Below, in pieces: positions 17,317-25,244 of a stretch of 64,000 bases of DNA. The translations under genes and the position numbers were made by a program. Under the pieces are notes generated by a model. That model worked only from the letters and a program-made list of their open reading frames with translations. It was not told the origin of the DNA and ran no database searches. The first letter of the stretch is position 1. Every line of letters begins with the position of its first letter. Origin of the DNA: Rhizobium sp. P40RR-XXII (GTDB taxonomy: Bacteria; Pseudomonadota; Alphaproteobacteria; Rhizobiales; Rhizobiaceae); the NCBI RefSeq assembly GCF_012641405.1, contig NZ_JABAII010000010.1, forward strand, positions 1 to 64,000. Direction: 5' to 3'.

Positions 17317-17345
17317 AACTTAACACTCACTTGACCGCACTTAAC
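17317..17345. promoter_or_regulatory. Three tandem octamers, candidate binding site of the adjacent OmpR-type regulator
   Basis: AACTTAAC (17317-17324), CACTTGAC (17328-17335) and CACTTAAC (17338-17345) are same-strand copies of MACTTRAC spaced 11 and 10 bp. Head-to-tail repeats at one helical turn are the normal target geometry for OmpR/CpxR regulators. The array sits about 120-150 nt upstream of the adaptor start, between the divergent regulator and pump genes. Confidence 0.6.
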
Positions 17346-17424
17346 ATTCGTCCGGCTACTGATTGCTATCGGTGAGCTGTGATCGGTTGCTCGATTGGAA
17401 TAGCTCGCGCTCCTGCCAGAAGCC

Positions 17425-17460
17425 GCAAGGCCAGAAACTGCAAGGCCAGAAACTGCAAGG
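17425..17460 (+). repeat. 15-bp tandem duplication in leader of RND adaptor gene
   Basis: GCAAGGCCAGAAACT occurs twice in perfect tandem (17425-17454), followed by a partial third unit GCAAGG that runs into the AAGGA ribosome-binding site at 17457. A looser copy (GCCAGAAGCC) precedes it. Copy-number change would alter the leader and could duplicate AAGG in front of the start. Confidence 0.7.
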
Positions 17461-17466
17461 AATGCA

Positions 17467-18549
17467 TTGTTGAAAAAGCTGTCTCCAAGGTTCGCAGTCG
17501 CATTCGTTGTGGCTACGCTTCTCTTTCCCTTTTCCGTTCGAAATGCCGCGGCGGAACAGACCGCAGCGTCCGCTCTTACCGTTTCTCTGACCGCGCCAGA
17601 GCAGCGGAACTGGCCCGAAGCCGTTCCGGCGAGCGGCTGGCTGAAATCATGGCAGGACGCAGTCATCGCCTCGGAAACGAGCGGCCTTCGCATCACGGAC
17701 GTTCTGGTCGATGTCGGTTCCGTGGTGAAGAAAGGGCAGACGCTGGTGCAGCTGTCGCAGGACAGCGTTTTGGCGGAGCTTCGCAAACAGGAAGCGGCCG
17801 TCGTGACCGCCAAGGCAAGTCTCGCCAAAGCCAAGGCCAACGCAGATCGGGCACGGCAGCTTCAGTCTTCCGGCGCACTCTCCGCCGAGAAAATCACCGA
17901 GTATTTCGCCGACGAGCAAACCGCAACTGCGAGCCTCGCATCCGAGGAGGCGGCACTCGACAGCGAAAAGATCAAGCTTGCGCAGACGACGATTACCGCC
18001 GTAGACGACGGCCTGATAACCTCGCGCTCCGCCAATCTCGGTGCGGTCGTCTCCACCGGCACCGAGCTGTTTCGCATGGTTCGCCAGCAGCGCGTGGAAT
18101 GGCAGGCGGAAGTATCGGCCCGCTATCTTCTAAGCATCTCGGAGGGTTTGAAAGCCACCATCAACGGCCCCGACGGCCGCCGGATCGAAGGCAAGGTGCG
18201 GCTGGTTGGACCGTCGGTGAGCACGGATACCAGCCGCGCGATTATCTATGTCGCGCTGCCGACGGATGTGCGGCCGCGGATCGGGTTCTACGTCACTGGA
18301 AGCATAGAGCTGCGGACGACGCCAGCCTTGACTGTTCCCGAACCGGCGATCGTTTTCCGCGACGGCCTTAGTTACGTTTTCACCGGGGGCGACGACAGCC
18401 GGGTGCGACGGGTTCGGGTGGAAACCGGGCGTCGCAACAATGGCGAGGTCGAAATTCTTTCCGGCATAGACCGGACAACGAAGATTGTAACGTCGGGCGG
18501 TGCATTTCTGTCTGATAACGACGTCGTAAAGATTGCGGAGACGCACTGA
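17467..18549 (+). CDS. RND adaptor (membrane fusion protein) of second pump
   Basis: 360 aa from TTG 17467, chosen because AAGGA lies 5 nt upstream and no ATG/GTG is available before the signal peptide (FAVAFVVATLLFPFSVRNAAAE). Barrel-sandwich halves (SGLRITDVLVDVGSVVKKGQTLVQL and TITAVDDGLITSRSANLGAVVSTG) flank a coiled-coil hairpin (about 95-150). There is no lipobox, so it is periplasmic by signal cleavage, unlike the adaptors of the first pump. The stop overlaps the transporter ATG. Confidence 0.87.
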   Translation: MLKKLSPRFAVAFVVATLLFPFSVRNAAAEQTAASALTVSLTAPEQRNWPEAVPASGWLKSWQDAVIASETSGLRITDVLVDVGSVVKKGQTLVQLSQDSVLAELRKQEAAVVTAKASLAKAKANADRARQLQSSGALSAEKITEYFADEQTATASLASEEAALDSEKIKLAQTTITAVDDGLITSRSANLGAVVSTGTELFRMVRQQRVEWQAEVSARYLLSISEGLKATINGPDGRRIEGKVRLVGPSVSTDTSRAIIYVALPTDVRPRIGFYVTGSIELRTTPALTVPEPAIVFRDGLSYVFTGGDDSRVRRVRVETGRRNNGEVEILSGIDRTTKIVTSGGAFLSDNDVVKIAETH

Positions 18550-21500
18550 TGAATTTCTCGGCGTGGTCTATTCGCAATCCCGTGCCTGCGATTTTGCTGT
18601 TCGCGATGCTCGGTTTTGGCGGGCTCCTGGCCTTCAAGCAGCTGGCGATCCAGAACTTCCCGGACATGGATCTGCCAACGATCAAAATCTCCGCCACGCT
18701 CGATGGCGCGGCGCCGACCCAGCTCGAGACGGAAGTCGCCCGCACCATCGAGGACAGTCTCGCCTCCCTCAGCTATCTCGATCACATCACGACGACGATC
18801 ACCGACGGCAGCGTCTCGATCAAGGTTTCCTTCAAACTCGACAAGGACAGCGAAGCGGCACTGAACGAAGTCCGCAATGCCGTCGATAGCGTAAAGGCCG
18901 ATCTGCCGGCACAGATGGAGACGCCGAGCGTTACCAAAGATACCGTGCAGAGCTCCGCGTTGGTTGCCTATGCCGTGCGCTCGACCAGCCTCGACGAGAC
19001 GGAATTGTCCTGGTTCATCGACAACGATCTGACCAAGGCGTTGCTATCGGTCCCGGGTGTCGGACAGGTCAATCGTATCGGCGGTGTCGATCGCGAGGTT
19101 CATGTCGATCTCGATCCCGCGACCATGGCATCGCTCGGCGTCACCGCGGCCACCGTATCCTCGCAGCTCAAAGCGGTGCAGGCCGACACGTCGGGCGGGC
19201 TCGGCGAAATCGGGGGGACGCGGCAAACATTGCGTACCCTTGGCAACCTCCCGTCGGCCGAGGCGCTGAAGGGACTTAGAATTCCACTGGCGAATGGCCA
19301 GCAGGCGCGTCTCGACGATGTCGCATCGGTCCAGGACAGTTTCGCGGATCGCACGTCGATCGCCTATCTCGACGGCAAGCCTGTGATTGCCGTCGAGATC
19401 AAGCGTTCGAAAGGCTTTTCGGATAGCGGTGTCGCTGAAGATGTCGATGCGGCAATCAAGACGTTCGCTGCCGCTCACCCCAATGTGCAAATCGACCAAG
19501 CCTACAGCACGATCGGGCCGATCATGGATAACTACCATGGCTCGTTGCACATGCTGTATGAGGGTGCCATTCTCGCAATCATCGTCGTCTGGTTATTCCT
19601 TCGCGACTGGCGCGCGACAATCCTGTCCGCGGTGGCGCTGCCTCTGTCGGTCATCCCGACATTTCTTGCCATGTATTTTGCAGGCTTCAGTCTGAATATC
19701 CTTACACTGCTTTCCCTGTCATTGGTGATCGGCATACTCGTGGATGACGCCATCGTCGAGATCGAGAACATCGCTCGCCATCTGAAGATGGGCAAACGGC
19801 CGATCGACGCCGCGCTTGAAGCCGCCGATGAAATCGGGCTTGCCGTCATTGCAACGACCTTTACGCTGGTTGCCGTCTTTTTGCCGACGGCTTTCATGGG
19901 CGGTATACCGGGCCTTCTGTTTCGGCAGTTCGGCGTCACCGCCGCCGTCGCGGTCCTCGCCTCGCTTGTGGTGGCGCGTCTCCTGACGCCGATGATGGCG
20001 GCCTATTTCATGAAGGCCTATCCGTCCGAGGAGAAGGACGGCCGCATCATGCGCACCTATCTGGCCGTCGCGAAGGCCGCCCTGAATCACAGGATGACCA
20101 CGGTTACGACAACGGCTGTCATCGTGGCGCTTTCGCTTTCCACCATTCCCTTCCTGAAATCGGGCTTTCTGCCCGCCTCCGATGATGCCCGCACACAAAT
20201 CACGCTCACGATGCAACCCGGCTCCACAATCCTCCAGACTGATGCAATGACGCGCAAGGCGGCCGACATTGTCGGCAAGCTGCACGACGTCACACGTGTA
20301 TTCTCCTCGGTTGGTTCGTCATCCTCCAGCAGCGGTGTAGATAGCAGTTCCACGAGTGATGTCGGCTCCGCCACGATCGTGGTCGTCCTCACACCCATTT
20401 CCGAGCGCAATCGAAAGCAGGCGGAGATCGAAAACGATATTCGTCAGGCACTCTCCGTCCTGCCGGGAATGCGCGTGGAAGTCGGGAATGGCGGCAACGG
20501 CACCAAGCTCGAGATTACCCTTGCCAGCGACGACGCCGATGCGCTCGACAGCGCAAGCACGGCACTGGAGGAGCAGCTTCGAACGGTTCAGGGGATCGGC
20601 GCGGTCACATCGACAGCAGCCAGGCAGGCGCCTGAGATCCAGATCACGCCCGATTTTGCCCGCGCCGCGGCGCTCGGCATAACATCCAATGCGATTGCCA
20701 GTGCCGTGCGCGTGGCGACAAACGGAGAATATTCCTCGGATCTGCCAAAGCTTACGCTGCCACAGCGGCAGATCCCGATCGTGGTTCGCTTTTCGCCTGA
20801 AACGCGCGCCAGTCTTGTCGATATCAAGAATGTGCGGGTGGCGGGAACGAACGGCAATGTCGACCTCGGTTCGATTGCCGACATCCATATCGGCGGCAGT
20901 CCTTCCGAGATCGACCGCATCGATCGCATGCGCAATGTCACGGTCTCGGTCGAACTCAACGGCCGCATCCTGGGCGATGTCAATCGCGAGGCGAAGGCGC
21001 TGCCGGCGCTCCGGCATCTGCCGCAGGGTGTAACGCTTGTGGAACAGGGAGAATTGCAGCGCAGCTCGGAGCTGTTCCAGAGCTTCGGTCTTGCGATGGC
21101 GATCGGCATCTTCTGCATCTATGCCGTCCTCGTCCTGTTGTTCCAGGATTTTCTGCAGCCTCTTACGCTTCTGATGGCCCTGCCGCTTTCGCTTGGCGGC
21201 GCGCTGCTGCCGCTCGTGATGACCGGAACGAGCTTCTCGATGGCGGCAGTCATCGGGCTGCTCATGCTGATGGGCGTGGTGACGAAGAACTCGATCCTGC
21301 TCATCGAATATGCGATCATGTCGCGACGGCAAGGCATGTCCAGGTTCGACGCGCTCATCGATGCATGTCACAAACGCGCGCGGCCGATCGTCATGACCAC
21401 CATTGCCATGGCGTCAGGCATGCTTCCCGTTGCCCTTAGCCTGACTGGCGGCGATTCGAGCTTCCGTCAGCCGATGGCTATCGTGGTGATCGGCGGCGTG

Positions 21501-21698
21501 ACAACGTCGACCTTGCTGAGCCTCATTGTCATCCCCGTTATCTTCACCTTCGTCGATGATTTGGAAACAGTCCTCAAGCGTCTCCTGCGTCGCGTCGGCC
21601 TGACCCATGAAACCGCCACGGAAACTCTGGCATCCGATGGTCACGAGGCTATCGCCTTCAACTCTGATCGTACACGGCGAGGACATGGTCACGGTTAA
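18549..21698 (+). CDS. RND efflux transporter of second pump (HAE1 family)
   Basis: 1049 aa, ATG overlapping the adaptor TGA. Starts NFSAWSIRNPVPAILLFAML, a typical first helix; D399-D400 in GILVDDAIVEIENI form the proton relay; the second half has MGVVTKNSILLIEYA. A Ser-rich insertion (SSVGSSSSSSGVDSSSTS, about residues 585-605) in the periplasmic loop is odd for the family and may be a flexible linker. No outer-membrane component follows. Likely induced by the divergent two-component system. Confidence 0.92.
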   Translation: MNFSAWSIRNPVPAILLFAMLGFGGLLAFKQLAIQNFPDMDLPTIKISATLDGAAPTQLETEVARTIEDSLASLSYLDHITTTITDGSVSIKVSFKLDKDSEAALNEVRNAVDSVKADLPAQMETPSVTKDTVQSSALVAYAVRSTSLDETELSWFIDNDLTKALLSVPGVGQVNRIGGVDREVHVDLDPATMASLGVTAATVSSQLKAVQADTSGGLGEIGGTRQTLRTLGNLPSAEALKGLRIPLANGQQARLDDVASVQDSFADRTSIAYLDGKPVIAVEIKRSKGFSDSGVAEDVDAAIKTFAAAHPNVQIDQAYSTIGPIMDNYHGSLHMLYEGAILAIIVVWLFLRDWRATILSAVALPLSVIPTFLAMYFAGFSLNILTLLSLSLVIGILVDDAIVEIENIARHLKMGKRPIDAALEAADEIGLAVIATTFTLVAVFLPTAFMGGIPGLLFRQFGVTAAVAVLASLVVARLLTPMMAAYFMKAYPSEEKDGRIMRTYLAVAKAALNHRMTTVTTTAVIVALSLSTIPFLKSGFLPASDDARTQITLTMQPGSTILQTDAMTRKAADIVGKLHDVTRVFSSVGSSSSSSGVDSSSTSDVGSATIVVVLTPISERNRKQAEIENDIRQALSVLPGMRVEVGNGGNGTKLEITLASDDADALDSASTALEEQLRTVQGIGAVTSTAARQAPEIQITPDFARAAALGITSNAIASAVRVATNGEYSSDLPKLTLPQRQIPIVVRFSPETRASLVDIKNVRVAGTNGNVDLGSIADIHIGGSPSEIDRIDRMRNVTVSVELNGRILGDVNREAKALPALRHLPQGVTLVEQGELQRSSELFQSFGLAMAIGIFCIYAVLVLLFQDFLQPLTLLMALPLSLGGALLPLVMTGTSFSMAAVIGLLMLMGVVTKNSILLIEYAIMSRRQGMSRFDALIDACHKRARPIVMTTIAMASGMLPVALSLTGGDSSFRQPMAIVVIGGVTTSTLLSLIVIPVIFTFVDDLETVLKRLLRRVGLTHETATETLASDGHEAIAFNSDRTRRGHGHG

Positions 21699-21831
21699 TC
21701 CTCCCGTTTTGGAGAGTGGTCAGCCCCGCCGCCGGTTAATGTTCGTCGCCTTTCGGCTGCCATGGATCGCGGTTTGTGCCGACGCCTTCGCCCCCGACCG
21801 CAACACAGAATTGGAGAGATAAAGGAGATCC

Positions 21832-22551
21832 ATGTTTCTGACCATCATCCCCGATATTCTGGTTGTAGATGGCGACGGCAAGGTTCGCTCTCTCCTCAGC
21901 CAATATCTTGGCGAGCAAGGCTTTCACGTGAGAACGGCAAGCAATCTCCTCGGGTGCAATGAGGCCATCACTCTGCGTCCTCCCGATCTTATAATTTTGG
22001 AGGTTATGCTGCCCGACGGATCGGGCCTCGATTTCTGCCGCGACCTGCGAAATCGCCGCTCCCGCGTTCCGGTCATTTTGCTGACTAACCTGACGGAGGA
22101 CATCGACCGGATTCTCGGTCTTGAGATCGGCGCGGACGATTATCTTGGCAAGCCATTCAATCCGCGTGAGCTGGCAGCGCGCATTCGTGCCGTCCTGCGT
22201 CGAACGAGCAATAAGACGCCTCCAGAATCCGAGGCAAAACGGTTTAGGTTCGCTGACATCGCACTTGATCCGCAGCTTTGCCGCGTGACCAGGAGTAACG
22301 GCGAGCTGATCTTGCTGACTGGAGCCGAATTTGATCTGCTCAAGGCGTTTCTGGAGCGTGCTGGCCGATTGCTGTCGCGCGATCAACTGCTCAATCTGAC
22401 GCAGAAGCGCGGCCGCGATCCTGCGGATCGTTCGATTGATGTCCTCGTCAGCCGGCTGCGTCGCAAGCTCGGTGAAACGCCTGAGGAGCCGATATTCAGG
22501 ACGATCCGCAATGGCGGTTATCAGCTTGTGGTCCCGGTGGCGACGGCATAA
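21832..22551 (+). CDS. Atypical OmpR-family response regulator with Glu at the phosphoacceptor position
   Basis: 239 aa, ATG behind AAAGGAGATCC. Receiver (1-120) plus winged helix (about 140-235: LTGAEFDLLKAFLERAG, DRSIDVLVSRLRRKLG, IRNGGYQLVVP). The site normally occupied by the phosphorylated Asp reads LIILEVMLPDG, so residue 57 is Glu (codon GAG at 22000). The acidic pair is also altered: VVDGDGKVR, with Gly14 in place of the second Asp. The conserved Thr (LLTN) and Lys (LGKPF) remain. No kinase gene adjoins. It is therefore probably phosphorylation-independent, with Glu perhaps mimicking the phosphorylated state. Confidence 0.9.
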   Translation: MFLTIIPDILVVDGDGKVRSLLSQYLGEQGFHVRTASNLLGCNEAITLRPPDLIILEVMLPDGSGLDFCRDLRNRRSRVPVILLTNLTEDIDRILGLEIGADDYLGKPFNPRELAARIRAVLRRTSNKTPPESEAKRFRFADIALDPQLCRVTRSNGELILLTGAEFDLLKAFLERAGRLLSRDQLLNLTQKRGRDPADRSIDVLVSRLRRKLGETPEEPIFRTIRNGGYQLVVPVATA

Positions 22552-22680
22552 CGACATGCGCAAAATCAAAGACCTAAAGCGTGGGAAGCGAATCTGAAAG
22601 ATTGCGGCGTCTTCAGACGTTTCTTTGCATGGCCAGATAGGCGGCAATTGCGGTCGATTATAGGTTACTGCAACCGTCGC

Positions 22681-23634
22681 CTATAACTCGATGAGGCGCT
22701 CGGCGCTGAACTTGTCCGTAATCAGCGTATCGATAACGCCGATACGCAAGGCACCGGCGATCGCGGCGGTCTTCTTCGTGCCGCCGGCAAGCGCGATGAC
22801 CCGATCGACTCGTTCGAGATCTTCAAGCGGGAAGCCGATGACGCGCTCGTCGAGCGGCGTCTTTACAGGCCTGCCGTCCTTGTTGAAAAAACGCAGCGAT
22901 ATATCGCCGACGGCACCTGCCTCGGCAAGGTCGGCAAGCTCGCGCGACGAAAAGATATTGCCGGACCTTGCAAGCAATTCCGATGGCTCGACGGCCCCGA
23001 TGCCGACGATGGCGAGCGTGATGCTGCCGAAGAGATCCATCGTCTCCCGCACGAACGGGTCCGACTGCATCAAAAGCTTGGCCTCGCGCGAGGTGGTCAC
23101 GCCCTGCACCGGAAGAAGTTTCGGCTCGGCGCCGGTCAGTCGTGCAAGGCGGGTGGTCAGCTGGGTAGCATGCGTTTGCACCGACGGATCGCCCATGCCG
23201 CCAAGCGTCTGAACGACATACTTGGCCTGGGCGCTCTTCTGGGGATGAATATTTTCCACCATCTTGAAGATCGTCTGGCTCCAGCTGGAGACGCCGATGA
23301 TCTCGCCAGGCGCAAGCGTGACCTCCAGAAGATGAGCAGCAGCTTCGCCGATCCGAGCCATGATGGCGCCATCACGGTCTTCGGTGCATTCGACGACGAT
23401 GGCTTCGGGCAGACCGTATTTTGCGCGCAGCGCTCCTTCGAGTTCGCTATAGGTACCCACGGGCGGGATGACGCTCGTGCGGACGATGTCTTCCGCCTCG
23501 GCTCGCTTCAGCATTCGCGATACGGTTGCCTGCGATAGACGAAGGTGCTGTGCGATATCCGCCTGGCGCTTGCCCTCTATGTGGTACATCTGGGCAACTC
23601 TTGAGATGAGGCGGAGTTCGTTAAGGCGAGCCAT
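22681..23634 (-). CDS. SorC-family sugar-responsive transcriptional regulator
   Basis: 317 aa. N-terminal helix-turn-helix (GKRQADIAQHLRLSQATVSRMLKRAE, about 21-46) and a C-terminal SorC/DeoR-type sugar-phosphate-binding domain (from about 60: GEIIGVSSWSQTIFKMVE, VQTLGGMGD, VGIGAVEPSELL, ALAGGTKKTAAI). EryD, the erythritol regulator, belongs to this family. It is the last gene of the leftward unit, after the kinase, and a palindrome lies just upstream. It very probably senses a phosphorylated intermediate of the pathway encoded alongside. Confidence 0.88.
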   Translation of the reverse strand: MARLNELRLISRVAQMYHIEGKRQADIAQHLRLSQATVSRMLKRAEAEDIVRTSVIPPVGTYSELEGALRAKYGLPEAIVVECTEDRDGAIMARIGEAAAHLLEVTLAPGEIIGVSSWSQTIFKMVENIHPQKSAQAKYVVQTLGGMGDPSVQTHATQLTTRLARLTGAEPKLLPVQGVTTSREAKLLMQSDPFVRETMDLFGSITLAIVGIGAVEPSELLARSGNIFSSRELADLAEAGAVGDISLRFFNKDGRPVKTPLDERVIGFPLEDLERVDRVIALAGGTKKTAAIAGALRIGVIDTLITDKFSAERLIEL

Positions 23635-23646
23635 CGTTGATCCCGA

Positions 23647-23664
23647 GGTGAATTTTTATTCACC
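23647..23664. promoter_or_regulatory. SorC-type operator at regulator gene
   Basis: GGTGAAT and ATTCACC flank TTTT: a perfect palindrome 12 nt upstream of the regulator start codon, overlapping the last codons of the kinase gene. Its core TGAAT-N4-ATTCA recurs at 27023 and 27163, so autoregulation is likely. Confidence 0.65.
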
Positions 23665-25122
23665 TTTAACCGGAGTTGGGCGCAAGGTCGAGCGGGCCAG
23701 CGCATCATTCCATCTATTCAGGAGAGCCGTGTCGTCGATGCTTTCCGGCTTGATGACCTCGGTATTTCTCGGAAGCGCCGCGATGGCATCAAGATCCCGC
23801 CACAGGCCGATCGAAAGCCCCGCGAGATAGGCCGCGCCGAGCGCGGATGCTTCCGGTGCCTCGCATTGGATGATGGCGTGGTTTACGAGGTTCGAGACGC
23901 ACTGCATGAGGAAACTGTTCCGGCTCGGCCCGCCGTCCACATAAAGCCTGCCGAGCTCGCCGCCGCTCTGTGCCCGCATCGCCATGATCACGTCATAGAC
24001 CTGGAAAGCGATCGAGTCGGTGACCGAGCGCGCCATCTGCGCGCGGGTGGTGCTGAAATTGATCTGCGAGAAGAGAGCGCGAGCGTCGGAATTCCAGTGG
24101 GGAGCACCCAATCCGACGAAGGCGGGCACGAATCCCGGACCGCCCGGTTCCGCCGTCGCGGCAAGATCGACAAGCGATGCAACGTCCGGAAGGCCCAGAA
24201 TGCCGGCCATCCATGGCAGGCTCGCGGCGCAAACAAGGATGTTGCCTTCGAACGCGAAGGTCGGCTGGCCGGCGATGCGCCAGGCGACTGTCGTGGTGAT
24301 GCCATTGCGCGGCGCAATGAAGCGCGGCAGGGTGGTCATGACCGAAGACCCCGTTCCGAAGGTCGCCTTGCCATCGCCGGGATTGAAGGCGCCGTGGCCG
24401 AACAAAGCCGCATGGCTGTCCCCGATGGCCGATCTGATCGGCGTGCCGTCCGGAACACCGGGAAGGCCATGCGTGGTCCCGAAGTCCGCGGAGCTGTCGA
24501 GCACCTCCGGCAGGAGGCGGATATCCACGCCGAAAATCGTACCCAGTTCTTCGCTCCAGGCTTGAGCCTCAAGGTCGAACAGCTGGCTTCGCGCAGCATT
24601 CGAGGCGTCGCAGACATGCCTGCGGCCATCGGTCAGGCAATGGATGAGCCAGCTGTCGATCGTGCCGATGCGGACCTTTCGCCCATAGGGAACCCGCTCA
24701 AGGAGCCAGCGGAACTTCGGGCCTGGAAACATCGGATCGAGAGGAAGGCCGGTCAGCGCTTCGACGCGCTCCAGATGCCCGTCGGCGATGAGACGCTCGC
24801 AATCCGGCGCCGTGCGTCTGCACTGCCAGCTCAGCACCGGTCCAAGCGCCTTGCCCGTTTCGGCGTCCCAAACGGTGACGGACTCCCGCTGGTTGGAGAT
24901 CGCCACCGCTTCGATCGTCGAGCCTTGCGCGCTTTGCAGGCAGAGTTCGATCGCTTCGCAGACGGATGCATAGAGCCGATCCGGATCCTGCTCGACCCAG
25001 CCGGGCTTCGGATAGGAGATACCAACCGGCGCCGAGCCTCTGGCAATAATGTCGCCGCCCTCAGAGACGAGAGCCGCCTTCGAGTTGGTCGTCCCCTGGT
25101 CGATTGCCAGAATGGCCCGCAT
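23656..25122 (-). CDS. FGGY-family carbohydrate kinase
   Basis: 488 aa from ATG 25122, selected because GGAGG lies 5 nt upstream (an ATG at 25125 is too close). N-terminal phosphate-binding motif DQGTTNSKAALV and PKPGWVEQDPD resemble glycerol kinase; C-terminal FGGY signature region lies around GRLYVDGGPSRNSFLMQ and EASALGAAYLAG. In family chemistry it phosphorylates a polyol or ketose with ATP. With the transketolase genes directly upstream in the same unit, a ketose substrate (xylulose, apulose or similar) is more likely than glycerol. Precise substrate not determinable by eye. Confidence 0.88.
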   Translation of the reverse strand: MRAILAIDQGTTNSKAALVSEGGDIIARGSAPVGISYPKPGWVEQDPDRLYASVCEAIELCLQSAQGSTIEAVAISNQRESVTVWDAETGKALGPVLSWQCRRTAPDCERLIADGHLERVEALTGLPLDPMFPGPKFRWLLERVPYGRKVRIGTIDSWLIHCLTDGRRHVCDASNAARSQLFDLEAQAWSEELGTIFGVDIRLLPEVLDSSADFGTTHGLPGVPDGTPIRSAIGDSHAALFGHGAFNPGDGKATFGTGSSVMTTLPRFIAPRNGITTTVAWRIAGQPTFAFEGNILVCAASLPWMAGILGLPDVASLVDLAATAEPGGPGFVPAFVGLGAPHWNSDARALFSQINFSTTRAQMARSVTDSIAFQVYDVIMAMRAQSGGELGRLYVDGGPSRNSFLMQCVSNLVNHAIIQCEAPEASALGAAYLAGLSIGLWRDLDAIAALPRNTEVIKPESIDDTALLNRWNDALARSTLRPTPVKGE

Positions 25123-25135
25123 CATATCCTCCACC

Positions 25136-25185
25136 AGAGCATGATGCCGAAAAGTGTGAGCGGTTTTCGGGCGACATTATGCTCT
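25136..25185. repeat. Rhizobial-type intergenic palindromic repeat
   Basis: AGAGCATGATGCCGAAAA is mirrored by TTTTCGGGCGACATTATGCTCT across a short GTGTGAGCGG centre. The pattern matches, as I remember it, a small palindromic repeat scattered in Rhizobiales genomes between genes. It lies between kinase and transketolase genes, so the leftward transcript would fold here. Confidence 0.6.
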
Positions 25186-25204
25186 ACTTCTTTGATTTCA
25201 GAGC

Positions 25205-25222
25205 GGGGCGGCAATCCGCCCC
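25205..25222. terminator. GC-rich stem-loop downstream of transketolase subunit gene
   Basis: GGGGCGG and CCGCCCC pair perfectly around CAAT, 23 nt after the leftward transketolase gene. No T-run follows on the minus strand, so it may stabilise the upstream message or attenuate into the kinase gene rather than terminate fully. Confidence 0.45.
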
Positions 25223-25244
25223 GGCTCGAATGCGCGCCGCTTGT

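Noticed and set aside
17425..17460. Tandem repeat as a possible CRISPR or phage array
   Set aside because: Only two full units with no spacers; it is a simple duplication in a leader.
25136..25222. Rho-independent terminator at the repeat/hairpin region
   Set aside because: Stems are good but no U-tract follows on the transcribed strand, and the downstream kinase is likely in the same unit.
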